Shown: piece by piece, positions 6,864 to 11,523 of the stretch
Layout of the letters: the number at the start of each line of letters is the position of its first letter
How positions within the stretch are numbered: the first letter of the stretch is position 1
Assembly: GCA_015662815.1 (NCBI GenBank)
Contig: DQTK01000111.1
Coordinates: forward strand, 1-11,523
Source: Aquifex aeolicus
GTDB lineage: Bacteria > Aquificota > Aquificia > Aquificales > Aquificaceae
Reading direction: 5' to 3'
DNA: 11,523 nucleotides
The notes under the pieces: generated by a model
Databases searched by the model: none
The model's input: only the letters and a program-made list of their open reading frames with translations
What the model was told of the DNA's origin: nothing
Translations under genes and position numbers: made by a program

Positions 6864-7461
6864 GGCTTTTTACTTATAATTCCTATCGGAACTATCGACT
6901 GGGTTGTACACGGAGGTTTTTGTTCCATTAACGTAGCAGCTACAGGATTAATGTCTGTTGGATATTCTTTCTGGGAATTTAGGGACCCGGATTTTGAACA
7001 CACTAAATACTTTATGATGACAGGTGTTGCGGAAGACCACGCCTCTAATCCCTTTAAACTGGGAATACAGGAATTAAAAAGGCGTGGTGGTAAATTCGTA
7101 TTCGTAAACCTGGTAAGGTGGAGTTACGGAGCAATTGCGGATGAATGGATACCCATAAAGCCGGGTACCGATGGAGCATTCGTACTGGGACTTGCCCATA
7201 TACTTTTCAAGTATAACCTGATAGATTGGGAATTCCTGAAGGAGTTTACGAACGCTCCATATAACTGGAACAATTAATACATTTCTTTTATAGATTATCT
7301 ATGGCTCAACACTCATAGGAAGTGCTATAGAAAGATGGTGTTTCTTCGTGGAAGGAAACCATGTCCAGAACCTATTTTACGGATTGTATCCGGAGGAAGG
7401 ATATAAACTCAGAAAGGGATACGTGGAAAAGAAAGAAACGAGAATATCCCTCTACGGTTGA
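6864..7461 (+). pseudogene. Remnant of a molybdopterin oxidoreductase catalytic subunit (polysulfide/tetrathionate reductase PsrA/TtrA type)
   Basis: Frame 3 is open from 6864 to the stop at 7275-7277. It encodes an internal piece of a large bis-MGD molybdoenzyme: 'DWVVHGGFCSINVAA', 'GYSFWEF.DPDFEHTKYFMM', 'GVAEDHASNPFKLGIQELKRRGGKFVFVN', then 'AIADEWIPIKPGTDGAFVLGLAHILF' and 'NLIDWEFLKEFTNAPY'. These are typical of the PsrA/TtrA/SreA group between the Fe-S domain and the later cofactor domains. The twin-Arg signal and Fe-S cluster cysteines upstream, and hundreds of residues downstream, are missing; whole proteins exceed 700 residues. After the stop, frame 1 is open from 7294 to 7461 with a fragment ending 'EEGYKLRKGYVEKKETRISLYG'. 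This may be a further piece of the same gene, but I cannot place it. No start codon with a ribosome site precedes the conserved part. I infer a deletion-ridden relic of a sulfur or oxyanion reductase gene. Confidence 0.8.
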
Positions 7462-8636
7462 TGTTGTTTTTTCCTTATTTCCACTCCCTTTATCCATACA
7501 GCAATAAAGAGAAGCCACAAAATAGAGAGCACTAAATTTGTTATAAGCATGTAAGAAGCTCCGACCTTTAGGAATATTCCTCCAATAATTCCTCCGATAA
7601 AGGCTCCTACAAATTGGATAGTGTTATAAATCCCTACTGCGATTCCCCTTCTTTCCTCTCCTGCGAATTTTGTAAGCATAGACGGCAGTATTGGCTCAAG
7701 AAGGTGGAAACCTATAAAGAAGAAAAGGAGTAATATCACGGTTCCCCAAAAGTTTTGAAGAACTAAGTGGCTTAAAAATCCTAAAAAGATTAATGTTATT
7801 CCTGAAAGGAAAACCGGCTTTATCTTACCTCTTTTTTCAGCCATTATTATTGCAGGAACCATTATCGCCAGTGATACCAGTATTACCGGAAGGTAAATTT
7901 TCCAATGTTCAGGCTTGGGTAGATTGAACCTTTCAATCAGCTCTATTGGAATTACAGTAAATATAGAAACTAAAAACATGTGAAGAATTCCTATTGATAA
8001 GTCTACAGCCACTTGATTTTTATCCTTCAAAATTTTCGGAAGAAGTTTTAGAAATGGTTCTATCTCTTTATTATGTTTCTTAGGCTCATGAATGAAAAAC
8101 CATAGGTAAAGCAGAGCTAAGAGTGAAAGCATTCCCGTAATAAAGAAAATAAAAGGCACTCCAAATTTACCTGCTAAGAGGGGAGCCAAGATTATACTGA
8201 ATGCAAAAGTCATACCTATAGCAGCTCCTATATGGGCAAATGCTACAGTTCTAACTTCCTCCCTTATTAAGTCTGCAGAAAGGGCAATAGCTGCCGATGA
8301 TATAGCACCCGCTCCCTGCAGGAAGCGAGCAAATATTATAGCCCATATATTCTGAGCTAATCCCCCTAAAAAGCTTCCCAAAGCGTATATCAAAAGCCCG
8401 AAGGTGATTACACCTTTTCTTGAATATCTATCCGATAAATATCCAAAAGGGATTTGAAGGAAAGCCTGTGTAAGACCGTATATTCCTACGGCAAGCCCGG
8501 TAAGAAGAGGAGCACTCCCTTGCATCTTTTTAACGTATGGAGCCAGAACGGGAAGCAGAAGAAAAAGCCCTAAAAATCTGGCTACTACAACAAAAGTTAT
8601 TCCCGCAACTACTTTTTTCTCTTCATTCGTAAGCAT
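7452..8636 (-). CDS. MFS transporter, YajR-like
   Basis: The 394-residue product has 12 likely membrane helices. Loop 2-3 carries the major facilitator motif A as G65-YLSD69-R-YSR73-K, preceded by 'GLAVGIYGLTQAFLQIPFG', which is close to the same region of E. coli YajR. Helix 4 has 'RFLQGAGAISSAAIALSADLIREEVRT', also YajR-like. YajR has an extra C-terminal ferredoxin-fold (YAM) domain. Here the protein ends just after helix 12 with a short basic tail, so that domain is absent. The family includes proton-driven drug and metabolite exporters, and the substrate is unknown. ATG 8636 fits the usual short N-terminus before helix 1. A TATAAT sits on the minus strand at 8650-8645 but has no matching -35. 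The 88 nt between it and the small gene upstream leaves the operon relation open. The stop overlaps the end of the molybdoenzyme remnant by 10 nt. Confidence 0.9.
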   Translation of the reverse strand: MLTNEEKKVVAGITFVVVARFLGLFLLLPVLAPYVKKMQGSAPLLTGLAVGIYGLTQAFLQIPFGYLSDRYSRKGVITFGLLIYALGSFLGGLAQNIWAIIFARFLQGAGAISSAAIALSADLIREEVRTVAFAHIGAAIGMTFAFSIILAPLLAGKFGVPFIFFITGMLSLLALLYLWFFIHEPKKHNKEIEPFLKLLPKILKDKNQVAVDLSIGILHMFLVSIFTVIPIELIERFNLPKPEHWKIYLPVILVSLAIMVPAIIMAEKRGKIKPVFLSGITLIFLGFLSHLVLQNFWGTVILLLFFFIGFHLLEPILPSMLTKFAGEERRGIAVGIYNTIQFVGAFIGGIIGGIFLKVGASYMLITNLVLSILWLLFIAVWIKGVEIRKKQHQP

Positions 8637-8724
8637 AAGAAACTATTATACGAACTTAAACATCATCTATGCTTTCCCCTCTCAAAAGCCTTTGAGCGTA
8701 ATTTACACATGCAAGAACCATAAA

Positions 8725-8892
8725 TCATAATGCGTGATGGTCCGTTTTATCAAAGTTTTCCTTTACCATTAAAGAACCATCATCCTTTTCGACAAGGGTT
8801 ATATACTTAAAAGCTTCCTGAGCTAAAGCTTTATTTTGAACTTTCTGAAGTATTTTTTTCTTTACCCAATCGGGAAGAGGCTTTTCTCTCAT
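8725..8892 (-). CDS. Small conserved-looking hypothetical protein, 55 residues
   Basis: I do not recognise this gene. The reading frame runs further upstream, but that part lies inside the end of truA and gives a composition unlike a protein start. ATG 8892, 31 nt after the truA stop, gives the compact protein MREKPLPDW...TDHHAL and is preferred, although no Shine-Dalgarno precedes it. The product is soluble and charged. A Trp-containing helix (residues 6-29, DWVKKKILQKVQNKALAQEA) is followed by a short hairpin 'YITLVEKDDGSLMVKE' and a tail 'NFDKTDHHAL'. The paired histidines in an Asp-rich tail could bind a metal, which is speculation. The position directly after truA on the same strand suggests co-transcription with it. 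Confidence 0.6.
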   Translation of the reverse strand: MREKPLPDWVKKKILQKVQNKALAQEAFKYITLVEKDDGSLMVKENFDKTDHHAL

Positions 8893-8923
8893 ATTATTTA
8901 AATGAATAATCTTTAAACATACC

Positions 8924-9649
8924 TTAGAGTATAACTTTTTCGAGATGAAGACCTTGAGGAGGAGCAGTGTAAGGAGCTTTTCCTTTACCTTCGAGGATTT
9001 CATCAATTAACGTTTTATCGTAAATACCTAGAGATATCTTTACCGCTGTTCCTACAATTCTTCTAACCATGTATCTCAAAAAGTGTGAAGCTTTTAACCT
9101 AATCTCTATAAGAGGACCATTGAGCTCTATATGAATTTCTTGAAGTTCTAAAATAGTATTTTTCTCTTCCTCTAATTTGGCAAAACCCGCGAAGTCATGG
9201 GTTCCTAAACACTTTTTAAGGATTCTTTCCAAAACAACATTATCTATTTTCTTTTTTATTTGCCAAGAAAAGGGGTAAACGAACGGATTTCGTGTTTCGG
9301 AATTCCATATCTTGTATAGGTAAATTTTTCCTTTTACGGAATACCTTGCGTTAAAACTTTCATCTACTGGTTTTACTTCATAAACGCCTATATCCTTGGG
9401 AAGTATACCGTTTAGGGCTTTGAGTAACTTCTCTTCGGGAAATTCTTTTTCAACCCTAAAATTAGCTACATAGTCAAGGGCATGAACGCCTGCATCTGTT
9501 CTACAGCAGCCTATAACTTTAATATCACATCCAAAAATTTTACCCAAAGCTCTCTGAATTTCTCCCTGTACCGTTCTTCCCTTAGGTTGTACCTGCCATC
9601 CCGAAAAATTTGTCCCTATAAAAGCCAATTTCAACAGATAATTAAGCAT
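8924..9649 (-). CDS. truA: tRNA pseudouridine(38-40) synthase TruA
   Basis: TruA converts U38, U39 and U40 in the anticodon stem of many tRNAs to pseudouridine. The 241-residue product has the full family layout. A first strand leads to 'GTNFSGWQVQP', with 'RTVQGEIQRAL' after it. The catalytic loop is C49-R50-T51-D52-A53-G54-V55-H56, with D52 the nucleophile. A middle 'SFNARYSVKGKIYLYKIWN' segment matches the usual 'SFhARysa..r.Y.Y', and 'HDFAGFAK' and 'ASHFLRYMVRRIVGTAV' match the C-terminal half. Length is normal (240-270). The start at 9649 overlaps the end of the upstream isomerase gene by 8 nt, indicating one transcript. The gene after it is a small hypothetical protein. No defect is visible. 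Confidence 0.96.
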   Translation of the reverse strand: MLNYLLKLAFIGTNFSGWQVQPKGRTVQGEIQRALGKIFGCDIKVIGCCRTDAGVHALDYVANFRVEKEFPEEKLLKALNGILPKDIGVYEVKPVDESFNARYSVKGKIYLYKIWNSETRNPFVYPFSWQIKKKIDNVVLERILKKCLGTHDFAGFAKLEEEKNTILELQEIHIELNGPLIEIRLKASHFLRYMVRRIVGTAVKISLGIYDKTLIDEILEGKGKAPYTAPPQGLHLEKVIL

Positions 9650-10601
9650 ATTTTTTCAATTCTTCTTTAATTCTTCCTATAGTGTCTACGGAAATCGGGT
9701 CATATCCGTAAAGTTCAGCTATATATATACTTATCCAATCGACCAGATGTATTAAATATAAACTCCTTGAAAGATAAGAATTTCCTTCACCCTTGAGTAA
9801 TATGGGAACTATCCCAAAATCCTTTAAAATTTTCACGGTAATTTCAACCCTAAGCTTTACTCGGTGAAAATCCTTTTCATCGTATAAAATCGTATAAACG
9901 AACTTATTTCTAAGAGAAGAGTTTGTCCAGCTCATAACTTCGTTGTGATGGGCTTCAGGTAAGACGGCAAAATATGCAGGAATTTTTCCGTTTTCGTTTA
10001 GTTGTCCTTTCCATCTCTCAGCTATGTGTACGGTTAAAGGTGTTGAATAGATTACGGGAATGTAGTTGTAAAACCTATCTGCAAGCTTTTTTGCAAAATC
10101 CTTCATACCTTCAAGGTTCTCTTTTAAATTATCCCGTGCATCCTCAATTTCTTCGGGATAAGCACCAAGAATCGATAAAGCCTTTGAAAGCATAAACCCG
10201 AAAGCGTATCTCGGTTGATAACCTTTAGGAAGTTCGTAAACTTCACAACCTTCTTCTTCTGCTCTTTCTTTCAGTTTTCCACCGGAAGTAATACAGATAG
10301 GTTTTATTCCTCTGTTTATAGCCTCTTCAAAGTTTGCTAAAGTTTCCTCAGTATTTCCGCTATAGCTTATACATATTACGAGATAATCTTTGTCCACAAA
10401 TCTGGGCAAACCGTATTCTTTTACTACGAAAGTAGGTTTATAAAATCCCCTATGTTCAAGCCATCTACTGCAGAAGGTTCCTATTATTCCGGAACTCCCC
10501 ATCCCGCAAAATACTAAACCCTTATATGAGGAGATATCCTTTCTTATCTCCTCATAATTTAGCTGTTCGGAAAATTCTTGTAAAAGCTTTATCCCTCCCA
10601 T
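9642..10601 (-). CDS. Bifunctional phosphoglucose/phosphomannose isomerase (PGI/PMI, SIS fold)
   Basis: The enzyme interconverts glucose-6-phosphate or mannose-6-phosphate with fructose-6-phosphate, serving glycolysis/gluconeogenesis and the supply of mannose for sugar nucleotides. The 319-residue product matches the archaeal/bacterial PGI/PMI family rather than the larger classical PGI. It has an SIS-domain start with G33-M-G-S-S37, a phosphate-binding loop S79-Y-S-G-N-T-E85, R131 in 'QPRYAFG', the catalytic Glu in 'LNENGK' (E203), and 'LPEAHHNE' with H218/H219 as the ring-opening base. A C-terminal 'DPISVDTIGRIKEEL' contains K312. Length is typical (300-330). ATG 10601 lacks a clear Shine-Dalgarno, but no better in-frame start exists nearby. 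It heads the isomerase-truA-small gene group. The upstream gap contains A/T-rich sequence in which I cannot assign a minus-strand promoter firmly. Confidence 0.92.
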   Translation of the reverse strand: MGGIKLLQEFSEQLNYEEIRKDISSYKGLVFCGMGSSGIIGTFCSRWLEHRGFYKPTFVVKEYGLPRFVDKDYLVICISYSGNTEETLANFEEAINRGIKPICITSGGKLKERAEEEGCEVYELPKGYQPRYAFGFMLSKALSILGAYPEEIEDARDNLKENLEGMKDFAKKLADRFYNYIPVIYSTPLTVHIAERWKGQLNENGKIPAYFAVLPEAHHNEVMSWTNSSLRNKFVYTILYDEKDFHRVKLRVEITVKILKDFGIVPILLKGEGNSYLSRSLYLIHLVDWISIYIAELYGYDPISVDTIGRIKEELKKYA

Positions 10602-10648
10602 AAAAAGGAATTTTAAGAAATTTTGATTTTAACAGTGGGATTTTATCT

Positions 10649-10710
10649 TTGCACGAGACTTTGAATCCTTTTTAATTTTGTTTTTTTTTACTACATGTAT
10701 TAAAATACAT
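10649..10710 (+). promoter_or_regulatory. Promoter region with palindromic operator candidate, upstream of the right-edge membrane protein
   Basis: The 121-nt gap between the divergent isomerase and membrane-protein genes is A/T-rich. On the plus strand TTGTTT (10678-10683), a 17-nt spacer and TAAAAT (10701-10706) make a plausible sigma-70-type promoter with transcription starting near 10713. A second, weaker pair is TTGCAC (10649-10654) with TTTAAT (10671-10676). A perfect inverted repeat ATGTATT-AA-AATACAT (10695-10710) covers the first -10 element, as a repressor site would. CTACAT occurs on both sides of it (10691 and 10711). Confidence 0.4.
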
Positions 10711-10722
10711 CTACATCTAATT

Positions 10723-11523
10723 ATGCAAATAAAAATAACCGTTTTGCCGAAACACGGTGAAGTTCCCAAGGAATTTATATGTCAATTTTTGGCAACAGCA
10801 TTAAAAATGGATTTTGAAGAATGTAGAAGATTACAGCTATCCGACGGGAGTGTAAGTGTTTTCGTTTATGATTATAACACGTTTTATAAGTTGAAACGGT
10901 TAGGAGAAAGATACAGCAGTTTTTTGGAAATTCATATAGAAAAAAACTTAGCTCCTGAGGAGTTATTTAAACTTTCTTTTAAGTTTATAAAAGGAAATAT
11001 AGAATTCAGTTTTAAATGGAGCTCATTGGTTTTTGTAACCGCGTTATTCTCCTTCTCTTCCTATCAAATAATTTCTGTAATTTCATCTTTTATTCAAAAC
11101 TTTATACAGAATATTTTTTCAATATTCTTTGCAAAATTCTTTAAAAACTCCGAATACCCAGAAGAAGATTTCAAAAAAGTAAATCTGTCTGATGCATTTA
11201 GATGTTGCTCCTCAAACGCTTTCGGGCTTATCCTTGGTATACTAGCTTTCTGGTTGATACTGGGTTTCTTATTCTTCGTGGTTATTCTCCTTTTGAAAGA
11301 AGTAGGATTGATTCTCTCAGGGTTAGGGATTTTATGGTTCTTGTATGCTTATCCTTTTATAATTGGTTTAGCTTCTAAAGAAAGCGGATTTTCTTATGGA
11401 TTTTTTGCCCCATTTAAAGTGATTTTTTCTTTTTCAAAAACTTTTTCCGCAAGCTATATAAAAATAGGAACCTATTGGTTACTTGCGTCTACCTTTGCAA
11501 TAGTTGGAGGAGTATTACTAGCC
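10723..11523 (+). CDS. Membrane protein of unknown function (partial, runs off the right edge)
   Basis: From ATG 10723 the frame stays open for 267 codons to the window end with no stop, so the C-terminus is missing. I do not recognise the family with certainty. Residues 1-105 look soluble and cytoplasmic. They start 'MQIKITVLPKHGEVPKEF' and contain mixed strand/helix sequence with several aromatic residues and Lys/Glu. From about residue 106 the protein is strongly hydrophobic. One segment (about 106-140, 'SLVFVTALFSF...IISVISSFI') is followed by a short polar stretch with EYPEEDFKK and two adjacent cysteines (about 167-168). At least three or four further membrane helices lie between about 170 and 267. 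Sets of helices broken by short polar stretches recall DUF4013-like proteins, but that is only an impression. No Shine-Dalgarno precedes the start. A candidate promoter and palindrome lie just upstream. Confidence 0.75.
   Translation, partial: MQIKITVLPKHGEVPKEFICQFLATALKMDFEECRRLQLSDGSVSVFVYDYNTFYKLKRLGERYSSFLEIHIEKNLAPEELFKLSFKFIKGNIEFSFKWSSLVFVTALFSFSSYQIISVISSFIQNFIQNIFSIFFAKFFKNSEYPEEDFKKVNLSDAFRCCSSNAFGLILGILAFWLILGFLFFVVILLLKEVGLILSGLGILWFLYAYPFIIGLASKESGFSYGFFAPFKVIFSFSKTFSASYIKIGTYWLLASTFAIVGGVLLA

Noticed and set aside
6951..7277. A complete 108-residue gene starting at ATG 6951
   Set aside because: Conserved molybdoenzyme sequence continues upstream of this ATG without a break to about 6882, so the Met is internal and the frame is part of a remnant.
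8681..8696. Hairpin CTCAAA-agcc-TTTGAG as a terminator after the truA group
   Set aside because: The stem is only 6 bp and is followed on the minus strand by a purine-rich stretch rather than a T run, so intrinsic termination is not supported.
8893..9006. Longer N-terminus for the small protein after truA (start at 9006)
   Set aside because: The extra 38 residues lie largely over the conserved truA C-terminus in another frame and read as Lys/Leu-rich shadow sequence. The internal ATG at 8892 gives a sensible protein just past the truA stop.
1..11523. CRISPR array, tRNA, insertion sequence or defence system
   Set aside because: I saw no regularly spaced repeats, cloverleaf with a CCA-type end, transposase, or terminal inverted repeats. 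All sizeable stretches are explained by the listed genes and two relics.

Overview
The window looks like chromosomal DNA from a hyperthermophilic member of the Aquificales, very probably Aquifex or a close relative. The grounds are protein character and gene content. Proteins are rich in Lys, Glu and Ile, with AGA/AGG for Arg and ATA for Ile used heavily. Genes are tightly packed and often overlap. Flagellar, siroheme and sulfur-reductase-type genes mix with housekeeping genes in unrelated order. The species call is inference, since no rRNA or other marker is present.

Layout. (1) Plus strand, 1-4688: the 3' end of a dicarboxylate/amino-acid:cation symporter (SDF family), then four genes: mutS2, a small lipoprotein resembling the C-terminal domain of the cytochrome c assembly factor CcmI/CycH, a short-chain dehydrogenase, and fliM. 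The last three each start on an ATGA overlap with the gene before, so the four are almost certainly one translationally coupled operon. (2) Minus strand, 4674-6834, read right to left: a GT39/ArnT-like membrane glycosyltransferase, a small exported PepSY-like protein, and a precorrin-2 dehydrogenase/ferrochelatase (CysG-N/Met8 type) gene that is well conserved in sequence but broken by three single-base frameshifts. (3) Plus strand, 6864-7461: a truncated remnant of a molybdopterin oxidoreductase catalytic subunit of the polysulfide/tetrathionate reductase type. (4) Minus strand, 7452-10601, read right to left: a phosphoglucose/phosphomannose isomerase, truA, a 55-residue unknown protein and a YajR-like MFS transporter. 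(5) Plus strand, 10723 to the end: a partial membrane protein of unknown function behind a plausible promoter with a 7+7 palindrome on its -10 element. It has no stop codon inside the window.

I see no tRNA, rRNA, CRISPR array, insertion sequence or phage gene. The window is a mosaic of small unrelated operons. The unusual parts are the two decayed genes (siroheme synthesis and molybdoenzyme), a 74-nt overlap between the glycosyltransferase and PepSY-like genes, the free-standing CycH-like lipoprotein, and the uncharacterised membrane protein at the right edge. I did not find a clearly new multi-gene system.
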